From CAKKQX01 sp046313915 (GTDB lineage: Bacteria > Pseudomonadota > Gammaproteobacteria > Burkholderiales > SG8-41): 64,000 bases of DNA. Positions 50,156 to 58,912 of this stretch are shown piece after piece; the stretch's first letter is position 1; each line of letters opens with the position of its first letter. The stretch covers positions 16,104 through 80,103 of the forward strand of contig JBKBXX010000002.1 in the NCBI GenBank assembly GCA_046313915.1, written 5' to 3'. The notes beneath the pieces were generated by a model that saw only the letters and a program-made list of their open reading frames with translations, was not told where the DNA came from and did not search any database. Made by a program: the position numbers and the translations under genes.

Positions 50156-51310
50156 ATGTCCTTTTCCGCCCTCGTGGCAGAACTCGCCGAACTCGAAGCA
50201 CGCGGCCTCGGGCGCCGCCGGCGCGTGCTGCAAGGTCCGCAGACGGCGCAGGTGACGGTCGACGGCCGGCGATATCTCGCATTCTGCAGCAATGACTATC
50301 TGGGACTCGCGGCGCATCCGCGGCTGGTGCGCGCCGCCCAGGAAGGCGCTGCGCGCTACGGTATCGGCGCCGGCGCTTCGCACCTGATTCTCGGCCACGG
50401 CGCAGCGCATCACGCGCTCGAGGCAGCGCTCGCCGCCTTCGTCGGTCTGCCGCGTGCGCTGCTGTTTTCCACCGGCTATATGGCCAATCTCGGCATCGTG
50501 ACCGCACTCACCGGGCGCGGTGACGCCGTGTTCGCCGACAAGCTCAATCACGCTTCGCTCAACGACGCGGCGCTGCTGTCGCGTGCCCACTTCAAGCGTT
50601 ATCCGCATCTCGATCTGGATGCGCTGGGAAAACTGCTCTCGACCACGCGCGCGCGGCGCAAGCTGGTGGTGACCGACGCCGTATTCAGCATGGACGGCGA
50701 TATCGCCCCGTTGCCCGAACTGCTGGCGCTGTGCGAGCGCCACGATGCCTGGCTCGTGCTCGATGATGCGCACGGTTTCGGCGTACTGGGCACGGGCGGG
50801 CGCGGCGTCCTGTCGCATTTCGACATCACCGCGCCGCCGCGCGTGATCTATATGGCGACGCTCGGCAAGGCGGCTGGCGTATCCGGCGCTTTCGTCGCGG
50901 GCGGCGAGGCCGTGACGGAAATGCTGATCCAGCGCGCCCGCAGCTATGTCTATACCACGGCCATGCCGCCGCTGCTCGCGCATACGTTGCTCGAAAGTCT
51001 CGCCCTGATCGAGCACGAACAGTGGCGACGCGACCGTCTGCACAATTTAATTATTCAATTAAAACAATCAGTTACTGGTGTGCGCTGGAAATTGCTGCCT
51101 TCGGAGACCGCGATCCAGCCGCTTGTCGTCGGCGGCAACGCCGAAGCCGTGGCGGTGGCGGAGCGGCTGGCACAGCGCGGGCTGCTGGTGCCGGCGATCC
51201 GGCCGCCGACGGTGCCGCAAGGCAGCGCACGCTTGCGCATTTCGCTGTCGGCCGCGCACAGCGCAGACGATGTCGCGCGGCTGGCTGCGGCGCTGCGTGA
51301 ATCGCAATGA
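50156..51310 (+). CDS. bioF: 8-amino-7-oxononanoate synthase
   Basis: A 384-residue PLP enzyme condensing pimeloyl-ACP with alanine. Motifs are FCSNDYLGLAAHP, GAGASHLILGHGAAHHALE, VTDAVFSMDGDIAPLPEL, LVLDDAHGFGVLG and the PLP lysine in TLGKAAGVSGAF. Near residues 297-310 (nt 51044-51078) codons become AT-rich although the residues still fit (LPSETAIQPL follows directly). It overlaps bioH by four bases. Confidence 0.96.
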   Translation: MSFSALVAELAELEARGLGRRRRVLQGPQTAQVTVDGRRYLAFCSNDYLGLAAHPRLVRAAQEGAARYGIGAGASHLILGHGAAHHALEAALAAFVGLPRALLFSTGYMANLGIVTALTGRGDAVFADKLNHASLNDAALLSRAHFKRYPHLDLDALGKLLSTTRARRKLVVTDAVFSMDGDIAPLPELLALCERHDAWLVLDDAHGFGVLGTGGRGVLSHFDITAPPRVIYMATLGKAAGVSGAFVAGGEAVTEMLIQRARSYVYTTAMPPLLAHTLLESLALIEHEQWRRDRLHNLIIQLKQSVTGVRWKLLPSETAIQPLVVGGNAEAVAVAERLAQRGLLVPAIRPPTVPQGSARLRISLSAAHSADDVARLAAALRESQ

Positions 51311-52074
51311 GCCTGCATTGCGAAGTCGCGGGCAGCGGCCCCGATCTGGTGCTGTTGCACGGCTGGGGCATGAATGCCGGCATCTGGAGCGGCGTGGTGC
51401 GCGAACTAGCGCCGCATTTTCGCGTGCACGCGGTGGATCTGCCGGGATACGGCGCGAGCGCGGCGTGCGAGCCCTATACGCTTGAACACCTGGCGCAACG
51501 GCTGGCGCAGCGGCTGCCGTCCCCTTGCTTGGTGTGCGGCTGGTCGCTGGGCGGGCAGCTCGCGCTGACGTGGGCGGGCGCGCGGCCGCAGCAGGTGAGG
51601 CGGCTGGCCTTGATCGCAACCACGCCGTGTTTTGTCCGGCGCGACGGCTGGACGCACGCGGTGGAGGCAGGCGTGCTGCGGGCTTTTGCGCAGGCCCTGA
51701 CAACGGACTACGCCGGCACCCTCCGGCGCTTTGTGGCCTTGCAGGCGCAAGGCGACGACCGCGCGAGGCAAGTGATCGCGCAATTGCGGCAGACCCTGTT
51801 TGCGCGCGGCGAACCCGCTTCCCGCGTACTGACACAGGGGCTGGACATATTGCTCGGCACCGATCTGCGCGCGCAGCTTGCGGCGATCGCGCAACCGGCG
51901 CTGGTGCTGCACGGCGAGTGCGACGCCCTGGTGCCGTCCGCCGCCGGCGCCCATCTGGGCCGCATGCTGCCGCGGGCGCGATTCGTCGGGATGCCGGGCG
52001 CCGCCCATGCGCCGTTCGCCTCCGATCCGATGGCCACGAGCGCGCTGCTGAAAAGGTTTTTCGATGAACGATGA
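51307..52074 (+). CDS. bioH: Pimeloyl-ACP methyl ester carboxylesterase
   Basis: A 255-residue alpha/beta hydrolase that removes the methyl cap from pimeloyl-ACP ester, ending the BioC-BioH route. The oxyanion region is LVLLHGWGMNAGIW, the nucleophile is GWSLGG, the acid lies near LVLHGECDALVP and the histidine in GAAHAPF. Its position between bioF and bioC confirms the role. It overlaps bioC by 11 bp. Confidence 0.92.
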   Translation: MSLHCEVAGSGPDLVLLHGWGMNAGIWSGVVRELAPHFRVHAVDLPGYGASAACEPYTLEHLAQRLAQRLPSPCLVCGWSLGGQLALTWAGARPQQVRRLALIATTPCFVRRDGWTHAVEAGVLRAFAQALTTDYAGTLRRFVALQAQGDDRARQVIAQLRQTLFARGEPASRVLTQGLDILLGTDLRAQLAAIAQPALVLHGECDALVPSAAGAHLGRMLPRARFVGMPGAAHAPFASDPMATSALLKRFFDER

Positions 52075-52933
52075 GCTCCTGATCGACAAGCGGCTCGCGC
52101 GGCGCTCGTTCGAGCACGCTGCGGCATCGTACGATGCGGCGGCGGTATTGCAGAACGAAGTGTGCCGGCGCGCGCTCGAACGCCTCGATTACATCAGGCA
52201 CGAGCCGCGCAGCATACTCGATGCCGGCAGCGGCACCGGCAACGCGCTCGCGGCGCTGGCGCGGCGTTACCCGGGGGCGCGGCTGATCGCGCTCGACATC
52301 GCGCTCGCCATGTTGCAACGTGCACGCGGCCGCATGCCGTGGTGGAAGAAGCTGCTGTTGCGCCGTGCGCCGGCTGCGGTATGCGCGGACATCGAGCGCC
52401 TGCCGCTCGCCGATGCCGCGGTCGACATGGTGTGGTCGAATCTCGCGCTGCAATGGGTAAACGACGTGGAACGGACGTTCGCGGAAATGCAACGCGTGCT
52501 CGCGCCCGGCGGGCTGCTGATGTTCAGCACTTTCGGTCCGGATACGCTCAAGGAATTGCGTGCTGCCTATCGGGGCGCCGATCGCCATACCCACGTCAAC
52601 CGCTTCATCGACATGCACGACATCGGCGACATGCTGGTGCGCGCCGGCTTCGCCGACCCGGTGATGGACATGGAGATTTTCACCCTCACCTATGCCGAGG
52701 TGCGCGACCTGATGCGCGACCTGAAGGCGATAGGCGCGCACAACGTGACGCGCGGCCGGCCGGCAGGGCTTTCCGGCAAGGCGCAGCTCATGGCGGTGAC
52801 CCGCAGCTACGAAACGTTGCGGCGCGACGGCAGATTGCCGGCGACGTTCGAAGTGGTGTATGGCCACGCGTGGAAGCCGCGCCCGCGCCCGACCGGCCGG
52901 CCTGTAATCGAGATCAAGGAAGTCCGGCTTTGA
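52064..52933 (+). CDS. bioC: Malonyl-[acyl-carrier-protein] O-methyltransferase
   Basis: A 289-residue SAM-dependent methyltransferase that caps malonyl-ACP to start pimelate synthesis. It begins DKRLARRSFEHAAASYDAAAVLQNE. The SAM site is ILDAGSGTGNAL with the acidic end of strand 2 (LIALDIALAML), then VWSNLALQWVNDVERTFAEM. The C-terminal half follows BioC of betaproteobacteria. Coupled to bioD by TTGA. Confidence 0.93.
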   Translation: MNDELLIDKRLARRSFEHAAASYDAAAVLQNEVCRRALERLDYIRHEPRSILDAGSGTGNALAALARRYPGARLIALDIALAMLQRARGRMPWWKKLLLRRAPAAVCADIERLPLADAAVDMVWSNLALQWVNDVERTFAEMQRVLAPGGLLMFSTFGPDTLKELRAAYRGADRHTHVNRFIDMHDIGDMLVRAGFADPVMDMEIFTLTYAEVRDLMRDLKAIGAHNVTRGRPAGLSGKAQLMAVTRSYETLRRDGRLPATFEVVYGHAWKPRPRPTGRPVIEIKEVRL

Positions 52934-53643
52934 CCTTTCATCCTTCGCCCTTTGCTCCTCACGGTTTCTTCGTCACCGGCACCGATACCGGCGTGGGCAA
53001 GACGCTGATGGCGTGCGCGCTGCTGCACGCATTTGCGGCGCGCGGCGCGCGCGTCGTCGGCATGAAGCCGGTCGCCGCCGGCGCGCGGCGCACGGCGCGC
53101 GGCCTGCGCAACGACGATGTCGACCGGCTGGTCGCGGCGGGCAATGTCACGGCGCCGCTCGCCTGGATCAATCCGTATTGTTTCGAGCCGCCGGTCGCGC
53201 CGCATATCGCGGCGTGCGCCGCCGGTGTTGCAATCGAGTTGCCCCGCATCGCGAACGCCTGCCGCGAGCTCGCCGCGATCGCCGACACCGTGATCGTCGA
53301 AGGCGCGGGAGGTTTTTGCGTTCCGCTCAATGCGCGCGAAACCACCGCGGATCTCGCGCAAAGCCTCGGTTTGCCGCTGCTGCTGGTGGTGGGCATGCGG
53401 CTGGGTTGCCTCAACCATGCGCTGCTCACCGCGCAGGCGGCGCGCGCCCGCGGTCTCGTGCTCGCGGGGTGGGTCGCCAACCAGATCGAGCCGGGAATGC
53501 CGTATCTGGACGAAAACATCGCCGCGCTCGAAGAACGCCTCGTCGCGCCGTGCCTGGCGCACGTCGGCTTTGCGCCAGCGGCCGATGCGCGGCAGGTGGC
53601 ACGCCTGCTCGATCTCGGGGCGTTGCAGGGCGGCGGGCGGTGA
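52930..53643 (+). CDS. bioD: Dethiobiotin synthetase
   Basis: A 237-residue ATP-dependent ligase forming dethiobiotin. It has the P-loop FFVTGTDTGVGKT, KPVAAGARR, the VEGAGGFCVPLN signature and the VANQIEPGMPYL segment. The TTG at 52930 is the only sensible start and overlaps the bioC stop. bioA is not in the window, so DAPA aminotransferase must lie elsewhere. A terminator follows. Confidence 0.93.
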   Translation: MTFHPSPFAPHGFFVTGTDTGVGKTLMACALLHAFAARGARVVGMKPVAAGARRTARGLRNDDVDRLVAAGNVTAPLAWINPYCFEPPVAPHIAACAAGVAIELPRIANACRELAAIADTVIVEGAGGFCVPLNARETTADLAQSLGLPLLLVVGMRLGCLNHALLTAQAARARGLVLAGWVANQIEPGMPYLDENIAALEERLVAPCLAHVGFAPAADARQVARLLDLGALQGGGR

Positions 53644-53646
53644 GGC

Positions 53647-53667
53647 GCGGGCGCGCTGCCCGCTTTT
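53647..53667 (+). terminator. Terminator after bioD
   Basis: GCGGGC-gcgct-GCCCGC followed by TTTT, four bases after the bioD stop. Confidence 0.75.
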
Positions 53668-53870
53668 CCGGTTGCGATGCTGCCAGGTTTGGTTGCCACG
53701 GCCCGGGGGGTGTGTTAAATTCCGCCCGTTTCGGCAGATACCAGCGCGCGGCCCACGACGCGTCCCCGATGCGGACGTCGCTGCCCAGGGAAGCAGCAAG
53801 GTTTGCGCTCATCGTCCGACGCCACGGCGCCGGCGATCGCTGGGTCTTGGGGGGCTTGGCGGTGGCGGGC

Positions 53871-53959
53871 GGTTTTCCGGTTTTGTCTCCTCGTCGATCG
53901 TGCTAGGTGTCGCGGTTTTCCGGCCAACGGCTGGAAAACCATAACCGGCTGTTGGCCGG
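53871..53959 (+). other. Competing inverted repeats upstream of coxB
   Basis: In the 405-bp gap before coxB, GGTTTTCC (53914-53921) pairs with GGAAAACC (53933-53940), while CCGGCCAAC (53920-53928) pairs with GTTGGCCGG (53951-53959). The two stems overlap and cannot form together. GGTTTTCCGG also occurs at 53871-53880 as a direct repeat. No known riboswitch is recognised, and the rest of the gap shows nothing clear. Confidence 0.5.
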
Positions 53960-54048
53960 GCGGTTGTGGCGGCAAAGAGCCGGCGCGCGAGCTGCGACTC
54001 GGGTTTGAAGGCGGCCGCAGATGATTTGGCGGATTCATTGGGGGAAGA

Positions 54049-55197
54049 ATGAGTAACAAGCTGGCAAAACACCTCACGGGATGGCTGGGGTTCCTGTTGT
54101 TGTTCCCGGTCACGGCGTTCGGCGATTATCAGTTCAATCTGCAGACGCCCCAAACGGCTCTCGCCCAGAAGATCTACGATCTGCACACCATCGTTCTGGT
54201 GGTGTGCATCGTGATCTTCGTCGGGGTTTTCGGGGCGATGTTCTACTCGATCATCAAGCACCGCAAGTCAGTGGGGCACAAAGCCGCCCAGTTCCACGAG
54301 AATACGGTGGTGGAAGTGGTGTGGACGCTGGTGCCTTTCGTGATCCTGATCGCGATCGTCGTGCCTGCGACCAAAACGCTGGTGGAAATGCGCGACACCT
54401 CCGAGCCCGACCTGACCGTCAAGGCGACCGGCTATCAGTGGAAATGGAGCTACGACTATCTGAAAGGTGAAGGCGAAGGAATCAGCTTCTACAGTGCCCT
54501 TGCCACGCCGCGCGATCAGATCGACGGCAGCAATGTCGAGGCGCGCAGCAAAAACGCCAACTACCTGCTCGAAGTCGACAATCCGCTCGTGGTTCCCGTC
54601 GGCAAGAAAGTGCGTATTCTCACCACGGCGCAGGACGTGATTCACGCCTGGTGGGTACCGGCGCTGGCGGTGAAGCAGGATGCGATACCCGGCTTCATTC
54701 GCGATGCCTGGTTCAAGGCCGAGAAGCCCGGCACCTATCGCGGCCAATGCGCGGAATTGTGCGGCAAGGACCACGGCTTCATGCCGATCGTGGTCGAGGC
54801 GCTGGAGCCGGAGAAGTACGCGGCGTGGGCAAAAGCGCAGAAGGAGAAGATGGCGAAAGCCGCCGCTGCCGACGACCCCGCCAAGAGCTGGTCGCTCGAC
54901 GATCTCAAGGCGCGCGGCGCCCGGGTCTACGCCGCCAACTGCGTGGCCTGCCATCAGGCGAGCGGCATGGGCGTGCCGGGTGCCTTCCCCGCCCTGTCGG
55001 GATCCAAGGTGGTCAACGGGCCGAAGAACGACCAGATCGCGCTGGTGTTGAACGGCAAGCCGGGCACCGCGATGGCCGCGTTCAAACACCTGTCGGACGT
55101 CGAGCTGGCGGCGGTCGTCACCTATACCCGCAACAGCTGGAACAACAAGACCGGCGAGGCGATTGCCCCGAGCGAAGTCAAGGCGTTACGCAAATAA
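54049..55197 (+). CDS. coxB: Cytochrome c oxidase subunit II with fused cytochrome c domain
   Basis: A 382-residue subunit: signal-like N-terminus, two membrane helices, a cupredoxin domain with the CuA ligands (CAELCGKDHGFMPI, plus the His in VIHAWWVP), then a C-terminal class-I cytochrome c with CVACH and later a Met axial ligand candidate. It accepts electrons from cytochrome c; the fused heme marks a caa3-like enzyme. It opens the cox operon behind a long structured leader. Confidence 0.95.
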   Translation: MSNKLAKHLTGWLGFLLLFPVTAFGDYQFNLQTPQTALAQKIYDLHTIVLVVCIVIFVGVFGAMFYSIIKHRKSVGHKAAQFHENTVVEVVWTLVPFVILIAIVVPATKTLVEMRDTSEPDLTVKATGYQWKWSYDYLKGEGEGISFYSALATPRDQIDGSNVEARSKNANYLLEVDNPLVVPVGKKVRILTTAQDVIHAWWVPALAVKQDAIPGFIRDAWFKAEKPGTYRGQCAELCGKDHGFMPIVVEALEPEKYAAWAKAQKEKMAKAAAADDPAKSWSLDDLKARGARVYAANCVACHQASGMGVPGAFPALSGSKVVNGPKNDQIALVLNGKPGTAMAAFKHLSDVELAAVVTYTRNSWNNKTGEAIAPSEVKALRK

Positions 55198-55219
55198 CAC
55201 CAGGATTCAGGAGAGCACC

Positions 55220-56806
55220 ATGGATGCAGCACACGCACACGAACACGCTCATGGCGGCCACGCCTCTCATCCCTCCGGGATCATGCGCTGGGTCACATCG
55301 ACCAACCACAAGGACATCGGCACGATGTATCTGTGGTTCAGCTTCACCATGTTCCTCGTCGGCGGGGTGATGGCGCTCATCATCCGCACCGAGTTGTTCC
55401 AGCCCGGCCTGCAGATCGTCAATCCCGACTTTTTCAACTCGATGACGACCTATCACGGCCTCATCATGGTGTTCGGCGCGATCATGCCGGCTTTCGTCGG
55501 CTTCGCCAACTGGCTGATTCCGATGCAGATCGGGGCGCCCGACATGGCGTTTCCGCGGATGAACAATCTGTCGTTCTGGCTGCTGCCGCCAGCCGCGCTG
55601 CTGCTGATCGCCGCCCAGTTCATGCCCGGCGGCGGCGCCGGCGTCGGCTGGACCATGTACGCGCCGCTCACGGTGCAGGCCGGCCCGGCGATGGACCTCA
55701 CCATTTTTGCCGTGCACATTCTCGGCATGTCCTCGATCATGGGGTCGATCAACATCGTGACCACCGTCCTCAACATGCGCGCGCCGGGCATGACGCTGAT
55801 GAAAATGCCGCTGTTCTGCTGGACCTGGCTGATCACCGCCTATCTGCTGATCGCGGTGATGCCGGTGCTGGCGGGAGCGGTGACCATGATTCTCACCGAC
55901 CGCCATTTCGGAACCCACTTTTTCAACGCCGCGGGCGGTGGCGATCCGGTGCTGTACCAGCACATTTTCTGGTTCTTCGGCCACCCCGAGGTCTATATCA
56001 TCGCGATTCCCGCTTTCGGCGTGATTTCGCAGGTCATCCCCGCGTTCTCGCGCAAGCCGTTGTTCGGCTATACCTCAATGGTGTATGCGACGGCGTCGAT
56101 CGCGATCCTGTCGTTCCTGGTGTGGGCGCACCACATGTACACCGCGGGCATGCCGGTCGAGGCACAGCTCTACTTCATGTATGCGACCACGCTGATCGCG
56201 GTGCCGACCGGAGTCAAGGTGTTCAACTGGGTGGCGACGATGTGGAAAGGTTCGCTCACCTTCGAGACGCCGATGCTGTTCGCGCTCGGCTTCCTGTTCC
56301 TGTTTACTGTGGGCGGTTTTACTGGCCTCGTGCTGTCGATCACGCCGGTCGACGTGCAGCTTCACGACACTTATTACGTCGTGGCCCATTTCCATTACGT
56401 GATGGTGGCCGGCGCGTTGTTCTCGGCATTCGCCGGCATCTATTTCTGGCTGCCGAAGTGGACCGGTCGCATGTACGACGAGACGCTCGGCAAGTGGCAT
56501 TTCTGGCTGTCGCTCATATTCTTCAACGTGACTTTCTTCGTACAGCACTTCCTGGGCCTGGCGGGCATGCCGCGCCGCATTCCGGACTACGCGCTGCAGT
56601 TTGCCGAGTTCAACGCCATTTCCTCGATCGGCGCGTGGGGTTTCGGACTCGCGCAGCTGCTGTTTCTCTATATCGTGGTAAAGACGATCACCAGCGGAGA
56701 AAAGGCGCAGGACAAGCAATGGGAAGGCGCCGACAGCCTCGAGTGGACGGCGCTGCCTTCGCCCGCGCCTTACCACAGCTTCGAGACACCGCCAGTGATC
56801 AAATGA
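55220..56806 (+). CDS. coxA: Cytochrome c oxidase subunit I
   Basis: A 528-residue heme-copper oxidase core with 12 helices. Visible are the His-rich N-terminus (AHAHEHAHGGHASH), TTYHGLIMVFGAI (heme a ligand), WFFGHPEVYI (CuB/cross-linked Tyr), LVWAHHMYTAG (CuB His pair), and HDTYYVVAHFHYVM with the heme a3/a ligands. CAGGAGAG is just before the ATG at 55220. It is coupled by ATGA to the tiny gene that follows. Confidence 0.97.
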   Translation: MDAAHAHEHAHGGHASHPSGIMRWVTSTNHKDIGTMYLWFSFTMFLVGGVMALIIRTELFQPGLQIVNPDFFNSMTTYHGLIMVFGAIMPAFVGFANWLIPMQIGAPDMAFPRMNNLSFWLLPPAALLLIAAQFMPGGGAGVGWTMYAPLTVQAGPAMDLTIFAVHILGMSSIMGSINIVTTVLNMRAPGMTLMKMPLFCWTWLITAYLLIAVMPVLAGAVTMILTDRHFGTHFFNAAGGGDPVLYQHIFWFFGHPEVYIIAIPAFGVISQVIPAFSRKPLFGYTSMVYATASIAILSFLVWAHHMYTAGMPVEAQLYFMYATTLIAVPTGVKVFNWVATMWKGSLTFETPMLFALGFLFLFTVGGFTGLVLSITPVDVQLHDTYYVVAHFHYVMVAGALFSAFAGIYFWLPKWTGRMYDETLGKWHFWLSLIFFNVTFFVQHFLGLAGMPRRIPDYALQFAEFNAISSIGAWGFGLAQLLFLYIVVKTITSGEKAQDKQWEGADSLEWTALPSPAPYHSFETPPVIK

Positions 56807-56922
56807 ATGCCGCAGACGAGCGCCGCATCAGGCGCAACAATCGCTGGACGGCGCTCGTGCTGTGGCTGGTCGTGGCGGCGTTTTTTTCCGCTGTGATGCT
56901 CAAGTATTACTGGCTGCGATGA
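56803..56922 (+). CDS. Small cytochrome oxidase assembly protein (39 residues)
   Basis: MNAADERRIRRNN followed by one hydrophobic helix (WTALVLWLVVAAFFSAVML) and KYYWLR. It matches the very small Cox assembly peptide found between coxA and ctaG in betaproteobacteria. ATGA overlaps on both sides show it is translated with coxA and ctaG. Confidence 0.75.
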   Translation: MNAADERRIRRNNRWTALVLWLVVAAFFSAVMLKYYWLR

Positions 56923-57470
56923 ACCTGCAGCAAGCGAATCGCCAGATGCTGGTCAAACTCGCCGTGCTCGCGCTGGCGATGTTCGGCTTCGGCTTCGCGC
57001 TGGTGCCTTTTTACCAGAAAATATGCGAAGTCGCCGGCATCAACAACCTGGTGAAGCCCGCGGCCGTGGTCAAGAACACCCAGATCGATTCCGGCCGCTG
57101 GATCACTGTCGAATTCGATGCCAATACGCACGGCATGCCGTGGGAATTTTTCCCTCTCCAGCGCAGCGTGCGCGTGCATCCCGGCGAAATGATCGAGGTC
57201 GCGTACAGCGTGCGCAATACCGGCAGTTCATCCGTGGTGGGCCAGGCGATTCCCAGCTACGGCCCCAAAGCCGCCGCCGAGCACGTCAGGAAACTCGAGT
57301 GTTTCTGTTTCACCCAGCAGGCGCTGGCGCCTGGCGAATCCCGACAGATGCCGGTGCAGCTGGTGATCGATCCGGCGTTGCCGCAGGACGTGAATACGGT
57401 CACGCTCTCCTACACCTTTTTCGAGGTGCAGGGTGGCGACGTGCGGGCGGGGAAAGGCAAGGCGGGTTGA
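56919..57470 (+). CDS. ctaG: Cytochrome c oxidase assembly protein (Cox11/CtaG)
   Basis: A 183-residue membrane-anchored copper chaperone delivering CuB. It has one N-terminal helix, a periplasmic immunoglobulin-like domain starting FDANTHGMPWEFFPLQ, and the copper-binding ECFCFTQQALAPGE. Length and motif are normal. The ATG overlaps the small assembly gene's stop. Confidence 0.94.
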   Translation: MNLQQANRQMLVKLAVLALAMFGFGFALVPFYQKICEVAGINNLVKPAAVVKNTQIDSGRWITVEFDANTHGMPWEFFPLQRSVRVHPGEMIEVAYSVRNTGSSSVVGQAIPSYGPKAAAEHVRKLECFCFTQQALAPGESRQMPVQLVIDPALPQDVNTVTLSYTFFEVQGGDVRAGKGKAG

Positions 57471-57476
57471 GCCTGG

Positions 57477-57671
57477 ATGGATGACGAGCACAAAAAGGCG
57501 TCGCCGTGGCAGGCCCTGCGCATGGTGCTGGCAGCCTTTTTCGGTGTGCGCAGGAAAGCTGGGCACGAACAGCTCAGGGTCACGCCGTTGCAGGTGGTTG
57601 TCATCGCCGTCATCGCGGCGGCGATGTTTGTCCTGGGCGTGATAATGGTGGTGCGGCTGGTGACCCGCTGA
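57477..57671 (+). CDS. DUF2970 family membrane protein
   Basis: A 64-residue protein: WQALRMVLAAFFGVRRK followed by one helix (VVVIAVIAAAMFVLGVIMVVRL). The DUF2970 family is regularly located between ctaG and coxC in betaproteobacteria. Function unknown; presumed oxidase assembly. Confidence 0.78.
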   Translation: MDDEHKKASPWQALRMVLAAFFGVRRKAGHEQLRVTPLQVVVIAVIAAAMFVLGVIMVVRLVTR

Positions 57672-57699
57672 GGAAGTCGATTCGAAATGAGGAGAGTGC

Positions 57700-58551
57700 A
57701 TGATGCAGCATAGCGAACGTTACTATTTGCCGGCCCCTTCGCACTGGCCCATCGTGGCCTCGGTTGCGATGGGCCTTATCGGCTTCGGCGCGGCTTTCAC
57801 CGTGAACCACATGAGCCTGGGCTACTTCTTGCTGGGGATCGGTTTTCTGGTGCTTTTTTACATGTTTGCGGGCTGGTTCGGCACGGTGGCCCACGAGTCC
57901 GAGGGCGGGCAATACAACAAACAGGTCGACACCTCGTTCCGCTGGGCCATGGGCTGGTTCATTTTTTCCGAGGTGATGTTCTTTGCCGCCTTCTTCGGCG
58001 TGCTTTTCTACATGCGCGTCATTTCCGTTCCCGATCTGGGCAGCCTCGAGCATCAGCAATTGCTGTGGCCCGGTTTCAAAGCGGGCTGGCCAGTAGCCGG
58101 CCCGGGCATCAAGGAAACCTTTTCGCCGATGGGCGCGTGGGGCATACCCGCACTCAATACCGCGATCCTCCTCACTTCCGGCGCCACGATCACGTGGGCG
58201 CACTGGGGGCTGCTGAAAAACAACCGCCAGCAGCTGATCTGGGGGCTGGTGATGACGATCGCGCTGGGCATGACCTTCCTCGGCTTCCAGATCTACGAGT
58301 ATGCGCACGCCTATTCGGACCTCAATCTCAAGCTCACGATAGGGGCGTACGGCGCAACGTTTTTCATGCTGACCGGTTTCCACGGTTTTCATGTGACCGT
58401 GGGCACCATCATGCTGTGGGTGATCCTGTTTCGCAGCGTGGCCGGGCATTTCCGTCCCGACCACCATTTCGGTTTCGAAGGCGTGGCGTGGTACTGGCAC
58501 TTCGTCGACGTGGTGTGGCTGTTGCTGTTCATTTTCGTCTACTGGCTATAA
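57700..58551 (+). CDS. coxC: Cytochrome c oxidase subunit III
   Basis: A 283-residue, seven-helix subunit with YYLPAPSHWPIVASVAM at the start, SEVMFFAAFFGVLFYMR, the GFHGFHVTVGTIML segment, and WYWHFVDVVWLLLFIFVY at the end. GAGGAGAG precedes the start; ATG at 57703 is an alternative. A strong terminator follows. Confidence 0.95.
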   Translation: MMQHSERYYLPAPSHWPIVASVAMGLIGFGAAFTVNHMSLGYFLLGIGFLVLFYMFAGWFGTVAHESEGGQYNKQVDTSFRWAMGWFIFSEVMFFAAFFGVLFYMRVISVPDLGSLEHQQLLWPGFKAGWPVAGPGIKETFSPMGAWGIPALNTAILLTSGATITWAHWGLLKNNRQQLIWGLVMTIALGMTFLGFQIYEYAHAYSDLNLKLTIGAYGATFFMLTGFHGFHVTVGTIMLWVILFRSVAGHFRPDHHFGFEGVAWYWHFVDVVWLLLFIFVYWL

Positions 58552-58638
58552 GCCGATCAGAAGAACAAACAGGGAGAAAACAACAACAAGGCGCAACCAA
58601 CGACAAAGGGGGGAGGGCCCCGTCAGTAGGGGACAGGA

Positions 58639-58666
58639 CGCCGCACCTCGAGTGCGGCGTTTTTTT
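58639..58666 (+). terminator. Rho-independent terminator of the cox operon
   Basis: CGCCGCAC-ctcga-GTGCGGCG plus seven T: a perfect eight-pair stem. Confidence 0.92.
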
Positions 58667-58676
58667 CCGGCGAACT

Positions 58677-58871
58677 TCAGAGTTTCTGGGTGATGAGGCC
58701 GAAATGAGAGCCGAGCATGAGCAGGGCGAATAGCGTAATGGACAAGGCAATGCGCACCGTCAGTGCCTTGGCGGTGCGGTCGGACGTTCCGCGGTCCCTG
58801 ACGAGGTAATACAGGGCCGACCCGAGACTCGAGATGATCAGCACGACGAACAGGATTACGATGTATTTCAT
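58677..58871 (-). CDS. DUF2909 twin-transmembrane protein
   Basis: A 64-residue protein with two hydrophobic helices (YIVILFVVLIISSLGSALYYLV and IALSITLFALLMLGSHFG). The family is typically found divergent from surf1 in betaproteobacteria. It lies on the opposite strand to the neighbouring oxidase genes. Confidence 0.78.
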   Translation of the reverse strand: MKYIVILFVVLIISSLGSALYYLVRDRGTSDRTAKALTVRIALSITLFALLMLGSHFGLITQKL

Positions 58872-58912
58872 GGATGGCCCCCACCGGGCAGTGTAAGGGA
58901 AGAAGCTGCGGG

